Source: G965214625 sp965214625 (GTDB taxonomy: Bacteria > Pseudomonadota > Gammaproteobacteria > Arenicellales > Poriferihabitantaceae). Taken from it: a stretch of 64,000 nt of DNA. Location of the stretch: assembly GCA_965214625.1 (NCBI GenBank), contig OZ243962.1, positions 1 through 64,000 on the forward strand. Reading direction: 5' to 3'. This document shows, piece after piece, positions 16,976-25,935 of the stretch; position 1 is the first letter of the stretch; each line of letters opens with the position of its first letter. The notes under the pieces are model-generated. The model searched no databases. It had not been told where the DNA came from and saw only the letters and a list, made by a program, of their open reading frames with translations. Position numbers and translations under genes: made by a program.

Positions 16976-18316
16976 ATGGTTTCAACTCAGATACGTGAAG
17001 GGAGTCTGGAGTCGCCGACCCGTCATCCCATTGACTGGCAAAATCCGGATTTTTATAACGAGGAGGCCTTGTTGCAGGAACTTGAACGGGTGTATGACCT
17101 GTGTCATGGATGCCGTCGCTGCGTGAGTCTGTGCAATGCCTTTCCCACCTTGTTTGATCTGGTCGATGCCTCATCGACGCTGGAAGTCGATGGGGTCGAC
17201 AAAAAAGACTATTGGAAAGTGGTTGAGCATTGTTATTTGTGTGATCTGTGTTATCAGACAAAATGCCCTTATACCCCGCCGCATGAATGGAACATCGATT
17301 TCCCCCATCTCATGCTGCGTGCCAAATCAGTGAAATATCGACAGGGAAAAGTCACGCAGAGTGAAAAAATCCTGTCGTCTACCGATGCGTTGGGAAAACT
17401 CGCCAGTATTCCGGTGGTCGTCCATGGCGTCAATGCAGCGAACCGGTCAAAACCACTGAGAAAGTTGCTGGACAAGGTGCTCGGTGTTCATCCCGAAGCC
17501 GGCGTTCCGCAATATCATAGCAATACGCTAAGAAAGCGAACAAAAAACAGCGATACGTCTTCGGGCGAGGCCAGCGTCGCTGAACGTACACGGGGCAGGG
17601 TGGCTCTTTTTGCCACCTGCTACGGCAATGTCAATGATCCCGACTTGGGGGAGAACCTGATTCATGTCCTGAGACACAATGACATTGCCGTGCGCCTGAC
17701 GGACAGCGAACAGTGCTGCGGGATGCCCAAGCTGGAAATCGGTGATTTGAACGCAGTCGTCAACGCCAAAAAAGTCAATATCCCGGTGCTGGCGGCGCTG
17801 GTTGAACAGGGGTGGGATATCATGGCTCCGGTCCCCTCGTGTGTGCTGATGTTCCGGCAGACCCTACCATTGATGTTTCCCGATGATGAGCAGGTCCAGG
17901 CAGTGAGCAAGGCGATTTATGATCCCTTCGAATATCTCATGCTCCGCCACCGGGACGGTGTATTGAATACCCGGTTTAAACAGTCACTCGGGACGGTCGC
18001 CTATCACGTGGCCTGTCATCAGCGGGTTCAGAAAATCGGTTTGAAGACCAAGGAGTGCCTGCAACTGATTCCGGATACCGAGGTCAGGGTGATTGAACGG
18101 TGTTCAGGTCATGACGGGACGTATGGGGTGAAATCAAAATACTATGAGACCGCAATGAAAATTGTCAAACCGGTTGTCAATCGGGTGAAACAGGCTGAGG
18201 CGGACTATTACGGAAGCGATTGTCCAATGGCCGGCAAGTTCATTGAGCATGCAATGGCTGATGGGACGACAACCTGTCATCCGATCACATTAATGAGAAA
18301 GGCATACGGCATCTAG
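16976..18316 (+). CDS. GlpC/heterodisulfide reductase-like iron-sulfur protein
   Basis: From ATG 16976 the protein has 446 residues. The N-terminal third carries two ferredoxin-type [4Fe-4S] motifs, CHGCRRCVSLCNAFP (about residues 40-55) and CYLCDLCYQTKCPY (about 82-95). The rest has cysteine-rich CCG-type segments, including EQCCGMPKLEIGDL and a later CSGHDGTYGVK. This is the layout of GlpC and HdrD-like electron-transfer subunits. Rubrerythrin, this type of Fe-S protein and a DUF3501 protein recur together in proteobacteria. By context it may pass electrons to rubrerythrin; the donor is unknown. GAAGAG upstream supports the ATG over TTG 16961. Confidence 0.85.
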   Translation: MVSTQIREGSLESPTRHPIDWQNPDFYNEEALLQELERVYDLCHGCRRCVSLCNAFPTLFDLVDASSTLEVDGVDKKDYWKVVEHCYLCDLCYQTKCPYTPPHEWNIDFPHLMLRAKSVKYRQGKVTQSEKILSSTDALGKLASIPVVVHGVNAANRSKPLRKLLDKVLGVHPEAGVPQYHSNTLRKRTKNSDTSSGEASVAERTRGRVALFATCYGNVNDPDLGENLIHVLRHNDIAVRLTDSEQCCGMPKLEIGDLNAVVNAKKVNIPVLAALVEQGWDIMAPVPSCVLMFRQTLPLMFPDDEQVQAVSKAIYDPFEYLMLRHRDGVLNTRFKQSLGTVAYHVACHQRVQKIGLKTKECLQLIPDTEVRVIERCSGHDGTYGVKSKYYETAMKIVKPVVNRVKQAEADYYGSDCPMAGKFIEHAMADGTTTCHPITLMRKAYGI

Positions 18317-18352
18317 CCGTTGAGATACCAATCCAACACCGGATAATTGACA

Positions 18353-18946
18353 ATGAAACCCCTACTTAAATCCGACCTGATGAGCCTGGAAGATTATTCA
18401 CAGCAGCGTCCAGCCTTCCGCTCCCGGGTAATGGCGCATAAAAAAAATCGACAAGTCGCAGTGGGGCCGAATGCGATGTTGTATTTTGAAGATCGCCTCA
18501 CCATGCAGTACCAGATGCAGGAAATTCTGCGTATCGAAAAAATATTTGAGGCATCCGCGATCGAAGAAGAACTTGAGGCGTACAATCCACTGATTCCCGA
18601 CGGCAATAACTGGAAAGCCACTTTCATGATTGAATTTGCGGAGGAAAGTGAGCGCAGGATGGCATTGACGCGATTGATCGGCATCGAAAAGACGATCTGG
18701 GTCCGGGTGAGTGGCCATGAAAAGGTCTACCCCATTGCCAACGAAGACCTGGAAAGGGAAACCGAGGATAAAACATCGGCAGTGCATTTTCTTCGGTTTC
18801 AGTTAGACGGGGCGATGAGGACCTCGGCCAAAGCGGGTAAACCGATCGATATAGGGGTTGAACACGACCGTTACGCCTATACAACCGGGCCGTTGCCGGA
18901 CAATATCCGACAGTCCCTGGCCGATGATCTGGCACTCTCCGTTTAA
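18353..18946 (+). CDS. DUF3501 family protein
   Basis: The 197-residue soluble protein begins with LLKSDLMSLEDYSQQRPAFR and contains LYFEDRLTMQYQMQEILRIEKIF, ADYNPLIP-like EAYNPLIPDGNNW and VHFLRFQLD, typical landmarks of DUF3501. No catalytic motif or metal site is obvious, and the family has no established function. Its constant company with rubrerythrin and the Hdr-like Fe-S protein suggests a part in peroxide detoxification, perhaps as an adaptor or assembly factor (inference). It starts 36 bases after the Fe-S gene and is likely in the same operon. TTG 18347 is a less likely start. Confidence 0.83.
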   Translation: MKPLLKSDLMSLEDYSQQRPAFRSRVMAHKKNRQVAVGPNAMLYFEDRLTMQYQMQEILRIEKIFEASAIEEELEAYNPLIPDGNNWKATFMIEFAEESERRMALTRLIGIEKTIWVRVSGHEKVYPIANEDLERETEDKTSAVHFLRFQLDGAMRTSAKAGKPIDIGVEHDRYAYTTGPLPDNIRQSLADDLALSV

Positions 18947-19005
18947 GTGAATTCCGGAACACATCGATCAGGGGGGGACTGGTTCTCGCCCGATTTGTTT
19001 GTGTC

Positions 19006-19935
19006 ATGACGCTGAGCGAACTCAAATATGTGGTTGCGGTTGCCCGGGAACGGCATTTTGGACGGGCAGCGAAGGCCTGCTTTGTCAGTCAACCGACGTT
19101 GAGTGTGGCGGTCAAAAAACTTGAGGAGGAATTGGGCACCATCCTGTTCGAGAGAGGGTCCAACGAAATCGTCCTCACCCCGCTGGGGCAACAGATTGTT
19201 GCCCAGGCACATCAGGTTCTCGAAGCAGCGGATAAAATAAAAAAAATAGCGGTCGGTGGTGACCGGCGGGCAGAGCCGTTGAGAGTCGGTGTGATTTATA
19301 CCATTGGCCCGTATCTGCTGCCCCATCTGATACCCAGCCTGCATGACGAGGTGCCCGACATGCCCATTATTGTCGAGGAAGGCTTTACCGCCGACTTGAG
19401 GGTCCGTCTGAAGCAGGGTAATCTGGATGCGATCATTCTTGCCAAACCGTTTTCCGAAGCCGGCGTGAAAATCAAACTGCTCTATGAAGAACCTTTTGTT
19501 GTTGTCTTGCCGCTGTCGCACCCCTGGGTGGAAAAATCGGTGATTCATACCGATGCGCTGTCGCAGGAGACGGTCTTGCTGCTGGGGCACGGACATTGTT
19601 TCAGGGACCAGGTGCTTGAAGCCTGTCCCGCCTGCCTGCGAACCGAAAACCCGGATGGTTTGCAAAGAACCCTTGAGAGCGGGTCCATTGAAACCATCCG
19701 TCATATGGTGGCAAGCGGGGTCGGCGTGACAGTGCTGCCGTGTACCGCTGCCGGGGTGGAGGAGTATTCAAGAAGACTGCTGGCGATCAAACGGTTCGCG
19801 GACAAGCAACCGTATCGGGAGGTGATTTTGGCATGGCGACATGGGTTCCCCAGGGAACAGGCCATTTTGGCCCTTGCAGAAGCCATTTACAGCTGTCCGA
19901 TGAGTTGCGTCAGGATGCGACAGACCAACGCATGA
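19006..19935 (+). CDS. oxyR: OxyR-type peroxide-sensing LysR regulator
   Basis: This 309-residue LysR-family regulator has an N-terminal winged helix-turn-helix (ELKYVVAVARERHFGRAAKA... CFVSQPTLS) and an effector domain from about residue 90. The peroxide switch is conserved: C198 in LGHGHCFRDQ and C207 nine residues on, the same spacing as C199/C208 in E. coli. Oxidation to a disulfide activates the protein and its target genes. It follows the rubrerythrin block by 60 bases, so it likely controls that block. A run of seven G (18971-18977) lies in the leader. No ribosome-binding site is evident before ATG 19006. Confidence 0.9.
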   Translation: MTLSELKYVVAVARERHFGRAAKACFVSQPTLSVAVKKLEEELGTILFERGSNEIVLTPLGQQIVAQAHQVLEAADKIKKIAVGGDRRAEPLRVGVIYTIGPYLLPHLIPSLHDEVPDMPIIVEEGFTADLRVRLKQGNLDAIILAKPFSEAGVKIKLLYEEPFVVVLPLSHPWVEKSVIHTDALSQETVLLLGHGHCFRDQVLEACPACLRTENPDGLQRTLESGSIETIRHMVASGVGVTVLPCTAAGVEEYSRRLLAIKRFADKQPYREVILAWRHGFPREQAILALAEAIYSCPMSCVRMRQTNA

Positions 19936-20058
19936 TCCGAAGGTCGGGTCATTTTGTGGTTTTCCCGGTTCACCGGACAGGATTCGTTGAGCAACATTAC
20001 CATTTGTTCATTCGCCTTTTGAGCATATTCGGCGTACCCTATCGGCCATGATGAAAAT

Positions 20059-21015
20059 GTGATGGAGCCAATGTCAAAATCGGCGAGGGTTGCCGTCATC
20101 GGTGTCGGCTATCTGGGGCGGATTCACGCCAAGATCTATGACAGTATGCCCAATGTGGAACTCGTTGCGGTCGTTGATATCGATGAAGAAAAGGCCCGAT
20201 CAGTGTCCAGGCGGTATCAATGTGCCGGCTTCACGTCGTCCGCGCAGCTGCCGGATGATCTCGATGCGGTGAGTATTGTCGTACCGACCAGCATGCACCT
20301 CTCGGTATCCCGGTTTTTCATCGAAAAGGGCGTCCATATCCTGTTGGAAAAGCCCATTGCTCCTTCCGTTGAAGAAGGCCGTGAAATTGTCGATCTGGCC
20401 CACCGACGAGGGATCTTGCTTCAGATCGGCCACTTGGAAAGATTTAATGCCGGTGTCATGAAACTGGCATCGCTTGCCTGCGACCCCCGATTCATTGAAG
20501 TGCATCGGCTCGGTACGTTTGTCGAACGGGCCACCGATGTCGATGTCGTGACCGATCTGATGATCCATGATATTGACATTGTCCTGTCGCTGGTTGATTC
20601 GCCCCTGGTCAATATTTCGGCAAGCGGAACCCCGGTCATCACGGATCATGTCGATATTGCCAATGCGCGTCTCGAATTCAAGACCGGGGCGGTGGCAAAT
20701 GTGACCGCGAGTCGTGTTTCGAGGAACCAGTTCAGGCGCATCCGTGTGTTTTCCAACCATCATTATCTCGGCTTGAATTTTGCGGACCAGACACTCGAAC
20801 AGGTCCTACCCGGGGAACCCGGGGGAAATGGGCGGTTTCCGGCACTGACCCACCGAAAGATCGATGTCGAGCCCCAGCAACCCCTTGATGCGGAATTGGC
20901 GCATTTCATTGATTGCATCCAAACCAATCAATCTCCGCTGGTGACCGGACAACATGGCCTGACTGCGATCAAGGTTGCCGAACAGGTGCGACAAAAAATA
21001 GCGCAATCAAGATGA
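20059..21015 (+). CDS. Gfo/Idh/MocA family oxidoreductase
   Basis: The 318-residue protein has an N-terminal NAD-binding Rossmann fold (VAVIGVGYLGRIH) and the family's EKPIAPSVEEG, in which the Lys is the catalytic-site lysine, followed by QIGHLERFN and a C-terminal beta-sheet domain. Members oxidise or reduce sugars and sugar nucleotides. The GHLERFN wording is shared with proteins such as the UDP-GlcNAc 3-dehydrogenase GnnA, but the aminotransferase partner GnnB is not nearby, so the substrate stays open. Starts at GTG 20059, ATG 20062 and ATG 20071 are all possible. Confidence 0.82.
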   Translation: MMEPMSKSARVAVIGVGYLGRIHAKIYDSMPNVELVAVVDIDEEKARSVSRRYQCAGFTSSAQLPDDLDAVSIVVPTSMHLSVSRFFIEKGVHILLEKPIAPSVEEGREIVDLAHRRGILLQIGHLERFNAGVMKLASLACDPRFIEVHRLGTFVERATDVDVVTDLMIHDIDIVLSLVDSPLVNISASGTPVITDHVDIANARLEFKTGAVANVTASRVSRNQFRRIRVFSNHHYLGLNFADQTLEQVLPGEPGGNGRFPALTHRKIDVEPQQPLDAELAHFIDCIQTNQSPLVTGQHGLTAIKVAEQVRQKIAQSR

Positions 21016-21045
21016 CAACCCATTTGACCGACACGAAGAGATGAG

Positions 21046-21759
21046 ATGACGATAGAACGATTTCGAGAACAGGGGTACCTGAAGTCCTGTGATGCGACGG
21101 TGACGATAACGGGCGATCATTTTATCTGTGTTGACCAAACCGTTTTTTATCCGCTGGGTGGTGGACAGCCAGGCGATATCGGCGTTTTGAAAAGAGCGGA
21201 TGGGACCGAGATACGGATCATTGATTGCTGCAAGGATCGGGAATCGGGAGCGCACCGGCACATCTGCCAACCCGGATGTGTTTTACCGCATCCCGGTGAA
21301 AGGGTCTCATTGACGATCGACTGGGACCGACGCTATCGTTTAATGCGAATGCACAGCTGTATGCACATGCTGTGTGTGGTGGTGCCGGCTCCGGTGACCG
21401 GTGGCTCGATCCGAGATGGGAGCGGTCGTTTGGATTTTGACCTCCCCGAACCACCTGACAAGCAGGCGATTGAAGTCGAACTCAATCGATTGATACAGCA
21501 GGATCATCCGATGCAGTTGCGCTGGATTACCGATGAGGAAATGGCGCAACAGCCGGAACTGGTTCGCACCATGTCAGTTCAACCTCCGATGGGGGCCGGT
21601 CGTGTGAGACTGGTTCAATTTGGTGAAGTGGATTTGCAACCCTGTGGCGGCACGCATGTGTCGTCTTCGGGAGAAATTGGTGCAGTCAGGGTCCAGAGCA
21701 TCAAAAAGAAAGGGAAACAGAATCGTCGAATTACCATCGAGTTTGCGCCTGAACAGTAG
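21046..21759 (+). CDS. Alanyl-tRNA editing hydrolase (AlaX-like)
   Basis: The 237-residue protein corresponds to the editing domain of alanyl-tRNA synthetase as a free enzyme, which removes serine or glycine mischarged on tRNA-Ala. It has the glycine-rich FYPLGGGQPGD, the zinc-binding histidines in MRMHSCMHML, and CGGTHVSSSGEIG with the remaining Cys and His ligands. The length fits the medium AlaX type without the long C-terminal domain. GAAGAG lies before ATG 21046. It follows the oxidoreductase gene by 30 bases; no functional link between them is apparent. Confidence 0.9.
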   Translation: MTIERFREQGYLKSCDATVTITGDHFICVDQTVFYPLGGGQPGDIGVLKRADGTEIRIIDCCKDRESGAHRHICQPGCVLPHPGERVSLTIDWDRRYRLMRMHSCMHMLCVVVPAPVTGGSIRDGSGRLDFDLPEPPDKQAIEVELNRLIQQDHPMQLRWITDEEMAQQPELVRTMSVQPPMGAGRVRLVQFGEVDLQPCGGTHVSSSGEIGAVRVQSIKKKGKQNRRITIEFAPEQ

Positions 21760-21850
21760 GGCATCGGCCCGGTTCAAGGTTGCGTCTCAACAGCCCGGAG
21801 AGCGTTCCGGTAACGCAGCACGATGCCGGGCGATTGCACAGAGCAGGGGT

Positions 21851-22609
21851 TCAGGGTCGGTTTTGAGACAGCTTGATGCGGACATCGGCGTTATCGAGCC
21901 GAAGACGGAGTGCTTCGGGAGGTGGCTTGTCTGTGACCAGCAGATCGATCTGGTCGAACCCACAGACTCGAGTCAGGCTGGTCCTGTCGAATTTTGAAGA
22001 ATCGGTTGCCAGGATGATGTATTCGGATTGTCGGAGAATGGCCTGCGAGACTTCCGCCTCGCAGAGTTGATAATTCATGCAGCCCTTGGTGGCATGAATG
22101 GCGGCGATGGACAGGATTGCTTTGTTGACCTCGAATTGTTCAATAAACCGAATCACCGAAGGCCCGAAAGCAGCGGCGTCATGTGGGCGTAACTCACCCC
22201 CGGCCAGAAAAACCCGATTACCGTTTTTTGAGGCAAGCAGATTGGCAATATAGGATGAATTGCTGATGACTGTAAGATTGGAATGTGCCTGTAATGCCTG
22301 CGCAACAAAGGCGGTTGTGGAGCCGGTATCGATGATAAGGCTATCGCCATTTTGAATCGATTCGGCCACACTGTTGGCAATCATGCGTTTCTCTTCGACA
22401 CGGCGTTGCATGCGCTTCATGATCGGCGGTTCCTGCTCCAACAGCGGGAGCGTGATACCACCGTGTATTTTTTTGACCAGCCCTTCTGCCGCCAGATGCT
22501 TGATGTTCCGGCGAATGGTTTCATTCGAAACACCGAGCTGCCCAGCCAGTTCGGTCACCGTACAGGTACCTTGTGCACGAACCAGTTGAAATATTTCGTG
22601 GCGCCTCAT
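21851..22609 (-). CDS. DeoR/GlpR-family transcriptional regulator
   Basis: The 252-residue regulator starts with the DeoR helix-turn-helix (VTELAGQLGVSNETIRRNIKHL, within residues 17-40), then the KIHGGITLP linker. A sugar-phosphate-isomerase-like sensing domain follows with IIDTGSTTAF and ILATDSSKFD. Such proteins usually repress neighbouring catabolic genes and are released by a phosphorylated metabolite. It is divergent from the methylated-amine cluster, which also encodes a kinase-like phosphotransferase that could make a phosphorylated effector; this pairing is inference. A nine-base inverted repeat lies in the shared intergenic region. Confidence 0.88.
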   Translation of the reverse strand: MRRHEIFQLVRAQGTCTVTELAGQLGVSNETIRRNIKHLAAEGLVKKIHGGITLPLLEQEPPIMKRMQRRVEEKRMIANSVAESIQNGDSLIIDTGSTTAFVAQALQAHSNLTVISNSSYIANLLASKNGNRVFLAGGELRPHDAAAFGPSVIRFIEQFEVNKAILSIAAIHATKGCMNYQLCEAEVSQAILRQSEYIILATDSSKFDRTSLTRVCGFDQIDLLVTDKPPPEALRLRLDNADVRIKLSQNRP

Positions 22610-22672
22610 AATGAGGAACTTGTGTTCATGAGGAAGGTCATCTCGATCGGTATCATAGATCGATTATAGTTA

Positions 22673-22739
22673 AAAACAACATCATATCCATAAAAAGTCC
22701 GCTAAATAACACGAAAATTATGTGGAATAGTGTTGTTTT
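22673..22739. promoter_or_regulatory. Candidate operator between the DeoR regulator and the binding-protein gene
   Basis: AAAACAACA at 22673-22681 and TGTTGTTTT at 22731-22739 form a perfect inverted repeat separated by 49 bases. The right arm overlaps a possible -35 (TTGTTT, 22733-22738) 17 bases from CAAAAT in front of the binding-protein gene. Two distant half-sites would suit a looping DeoR-type oligomer. This is a prediction from position and symmetry only. Confidence 0.4.
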
Positions 22740-22838
22740 CGCGTTTGGGTTGATACAAAATAGACGACATTGCAGGGACAATTGTCGTGATTGGAAAACT
22801 GTTGTTATTGTGAGCTTGCAGACCTGAGGAGAACTGAA

Positions 22839-23792
22839 ATGTCAAATAGATTTACCCGACTTGGCCTGGCGGCCGGGTTCATTATCGCGGGGCACATGAC
22901 CGTGCCGGTGGCACTGGCTGCCGAATCGACCGATCCCATCAAACTGACGTTGCACGATTGGACTGGCCAGTTGGTGACCACCAACATTATGGCCGAAGTG
23001 TTAAAGCACGCCGGGTACAATGTGGAACTGGTTCCGGCGGATTATATTGCCCAGTTTGCGGGCCTGAAATCAGGCGACCTTCATGTTGCGATGGAAATGT
23101 GGGAAACCACCGGTCGTGATGCCATGGATGAGGCAACCGCCACCGGTAAAGTGGAGAACATCGGCGAGACCGGGATGATGGGGATTGAGGAGTGGTGGTA
23201 CCCTGCTTACATGAAGGAAGTGTGCCCCGGGTTGCCGAATTGGGAAGCCTTGAATGACTGTGCAGAGGCCTTTTCAATACCGGAAACCGCGCCCAAGGGC
23301 CGCTATGTCGGCGCGCCGGTGACATGGGGCGGGTTTGATGATGAGCGGGTGGAAGCGCTGGAACTCGATTATGAGGTTATTCATGCCGGGACCGATGCCG
23401 CCTTGTTTGCCGAACTGGAATCTGCTTACCAACGCAAAGCGCCGATTTTGCTGTGGGTGTATGCACCGCACTGGGCACCGATCAAATATGAGGGTGAATG
23501 GATACAGTTTCCCCCGTATTCTTCTGAATGCTACAACGATCCGTCGGTTGGCGTGAATCCCGACCTGGCGTATGACTGTGCCAAACCGAGCGGCCCCATC
23601 TGGAAAGTCGCGTGGGCCGGTGTCAAGGACAAATGGCCCGGCGCCTATGCCGCGATCAAGAATTTCAACATTGGCAATGATGAAATGGGGCAAATGATTT
23701 CCGCTATTGACTTGGATGGCCAGGAGTTGGATGCGGTTGTCATGGAGTGGCTGTCGAACAATGAAGCCCGTTGGAAATCCTGGATCGAATAG
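22839..23792 (+). CDS. Glycine betaine/TMAO-type ABC transporter substrate-binding protein
   Basis: From ATG 22839 (GAGGAG upstream) the protein has 317 residues, with a signal peptide ending near VALAAES. It is of the ProX/OpuAC fold that captures quaternary amines: TLHDWTGQLVTTNIMAEVL at the start, FAGLKSGDLHVAMEMWETT, and many tryptophans (EEWWYPAYM, PVTWGG, WVYAPHWAP) that could form the aromatic cage around a methylated ammonium group. Several conserved-looking cysteines are spaced through the second half. Ligand could be glycine betaine, choline, TMAO or a relative; sequence alone does not decide. A terminator follows, which should favour high levels of this component over the permease. 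Confidence 0.88.
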   Translation: MSNRFTRLGLAAGFIIAGHMTVPVALAAESTDPIKLTLHDWTGQLVTTNIMAEVLKHAGYNVELVPADYIAQFAGLKSGDLHVAMEMWETTGRDAMDEATATGKVENIGETGMMGIEEWWYPAYMKEVCPGLPNWEALNDCAEAFSIPETAPKGRYVGAPVTWGGFDDERVEALELDYEVIHAGTDAALFAELESAYQRKAPILLWVYAPHWAPIKYEGEWIQFPPYSSECYNDPSVGVNPDLAYDCAKPSGPIWKVAWAGVKDKWPGAYAAIKNFNIGNDEMGQMISAIDLDGQELDAVVMEWLSNNEARWKSWIE

Positions 23793-23822
23793 CTTCATTC
23801 TCCTTAAGTGAGGTATCATTTC

Positions 23823-23852
23823 GACTACGGGGGTTCCCGTAGTCTTTTTTTT
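23823..23852 (+). terminator. Rho-independent terminator after the binding-protein gene
   Basis: GACTACGGG and CCCGTAGTC are perfect nine-base arms around GGTT, followed by eight T. This is the clearest terminator in the window. Placed between binding-protein and permease genes, it probably reduces read-through so that the binding protein is made in excess. Confidence 0.9.
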
Positions 23853-23909
23853 CCAGGAGCCGGTTGAACGACGGTCAATGGGTTATCTGGATTTGATCCG
23901 GGTACACGA

Positions 23910-25931
23910 GTGCGACTCTCTGTAGCGAAATTTACGGGCTTCGGGCACTATCTGAAAGACAGGCGATTGCCATGGGTTGGCATCGTATCTTTAACGGCTG
24001 TGTTTATGGTGCTAGGGAAGTCAGAGGTGAAATGGGCCTTTAAAGTACCCAGAGACTGGCGCCTTCCGGTCCGCAGAGAAATATCCGCATTCATGGACTG
24101 GCTGATCAATGTGGCTGATCTGGGTGTGGTGACATTCTATGAGTTCACGCGGGGTATTTCATGGCTATTGGAAATACCACTGGATTTCGTGACCGGGGTG
24201 CTGGCCACCGGGTTGTTGTCGGGAGAAGGATCCAGCGCCGTTCAATTAACGCCGCCGCTGCCCTGGGTCATGGTCATCATTGCATTGGCCCTGATGGGGG
24301 GGTATGCAAAAAACTGGCGACTCGGCCTGTTTGTCGGCGCTTGTTTCACCTATCTGGCCGTCTTTGGACAATGGGAAAGTGCGATGTTCACCCTATCGTC
24401 CATCCTGATCGCGGTTCCGTTTGGTGTCTGTGGTGGACTCTTGCTGGGTATCTTGGCCTATCGGTCTCCCCGGTTTGACAAGCTGATGACTCCGGTACTG
24501 GATCTGATGCAGACCGTTCCGGTGTTTGCCTATCTGGTGCCGATCCTGTTCCTGTTCGGATTCGGTGCGGTTGCGGCGATGATTGCCACCATCATTTATG
24601 CGATGCCGCCGATGGTGCGTATCAGTACCCTGGCACTGCGTCAGATTCCGGATCAGTACAAGGAACTTGGCGCGATGGTGGGCTGTACCAAATTCCAGAT
24701 GTTGAGTAAGGTGCTGATTCCCACGGCCAGGCCGTCTTTGATGGTTGGAGTCAATCAGGTCATCATGTTGTCCCTGAACATGGTCATCATCGCCTCAATG
24801 ATCGGGGCGGGCGGGCTGGGCTATGATGTCCTGTCCGCTTTGCGGCGCCTGGATATTGGCGCTGGATTCGAGTCGGGGCTGGCGATCGTGGTGTTGGCGA
24901 TTGCGCTTGACCGGCTCAGTCAGGCGATGTCGGAGAAATCGGCGTCGGTCCGCAAAAACACGTCGGATATGCGGTTTTGGGCCAAGTATCCCTACACATC
25001 GCTGTGTCTGGTGGTGCTTGTCGTGACCGTAATTACGGCACTTTGGGTGCCAGCCGTACAGGAATTTCCCAAAACCTGGGTGCTGACCACCGGTAATTTC
25101 TGGGAAGAACTGATCAAGACGATCAATGTCAATTACTTCGATCAGATTGAAGCGGTCAAGGTATTCATCCTGCTGAACGTGCTGCTGCCGTTCAAGCGGT
25201 TATTGCTGTCATTGCCCTGGCCGATGGTTATCTTGGCGATCGGATTGGCCGGATTCCAGCTCGGCGGGGTCCGACTTGCCTTGTTGACCATGGCGCTTGC
25301 CGCGTTCTGCGCGCTGACCGGTTTATGGGATAAAAGCATGATCACGGTGTATCTGTGTGGTATCTCGGTCTTGTTTGCCGCGATGATGGGTATTCCAGTC
25401 GGTATTCTTGCGGCGGAAAAGCCCCGAATCGGCAAACTCGTCGAGTTGATCATCGATACTCTGCAGACGCTACCGTCGTTTGTCTATCTCATGCCGGTGG
25501 TGATGCTGCTGCGGGTCGGCGATTTCTCGGCCATGATTGCCGTGATTGCCTATTCGGTGGCGCCCGCTATCCGTTATACCATGCATGGCATACGGCAGGT
25601 CGACCGACAGTTGATTGAAGCCGGACTGACCTGTGGTTGTACCCGTTGGCAGATTCTCACCAAGATCAAACTTCGACTGGCCTTCCCGGAAATCATGCTT
25701 GGGATCAACCAAACCGTCATGCTGGCATTATCAATGCTGGTCATTACGGCATTGGTCGGTACACGGGAATTGGGACAGGAAGTGTATATTGCGCTGACCA
25801 AGGCCGATACCGGAAGAGGCATTGTCGCCGGCTTGTGCGTGGCCTTTATTGCCATCATTACGGATCGTCTGATTCACGCCGGAGTGGCGAAATCACGGCG
25901 TAGTCTGGGACTCACTACCACAACAGGTTAA
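23910..25931 (+). CDS. Fused double permease of a glycine betaine/TMAO-type ABC transporter
   Basis: The 673-residue membrane protein contains two ProW-type permease halves in one chain. Each half has its own leading membrane helices and a binding-protein-dependent permease domain, at about residues 165-345 and 485-665. The coupling loops are readable: GAMVGCTKFQMLSKVLIPTA in the first and AGLTCGCTRWQILTKIKL in the second, each meeting one ATPase subunit. The halves differ clearly, so the duplication is old. Start GTG 23910 is the reported one. Such fused permeases are known from marine bacteria. No ATP-binding protein is encoded beside it, unlike proVWX or tmoXVW clusters. Confidence 0.88.
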   Translation: MRLSVAKFTGFGHYLKDRRLPWVGIVSLTAVFMVLGKSEVKWAFKVPRDWRLPVRREISAFMDWLINVADLGVVTFYEFTRGISWLLEIPLDFVTGVLATGLLSGEGSSAVQLTPPLPWVMVIIALALMGGYAKNWRLGLFVGACFTYLAVFGQWESAMFTLSSILIAVPFGVCGGLLLGILAYRSPRFDKLMTPVLDLMQTVPVFAYLVPILFLFGFGAVAAMIATIIYAMPPMVRISTLALRQIPDQYKELGAMVGCTKFQMLSKVLIPTARPSLMVGVNQVIMLSLNMVIIASMIGAGGLGYDVLSALRRLDIGAGFESGLAIVVLAIALDRLSQAMSEKSASVRKNTSDMRFWAKYPYTSLCLVVLVVTVITALWVPAVQEFPKTWVLTTGNFWEELIKTINVNYFDQIEAVKVFILLNVLLPFKRLLLSLPWPMVILAIGLAGFQLGGVRLALLTMALAAFCALTGLWDKSMITVYLCGISVLFAAMMGIPVGILAAEKPRIGKLVELIIDTLQTLPSFVYLMPVVMLLRVGDFSAMIAVIAYSVAPAIRYTMHGIRQVDRQLIEAGLTCGCTRWQILTKIKLRLAFPEIMLGINQTVMLALSMLVITALVGTRELGQEVYIALTKADTGRGIVAGLCVAFIAIITDRLIHAGVAKSRRSLGLTTTTG

Positions 25932-25935
25932 CACC

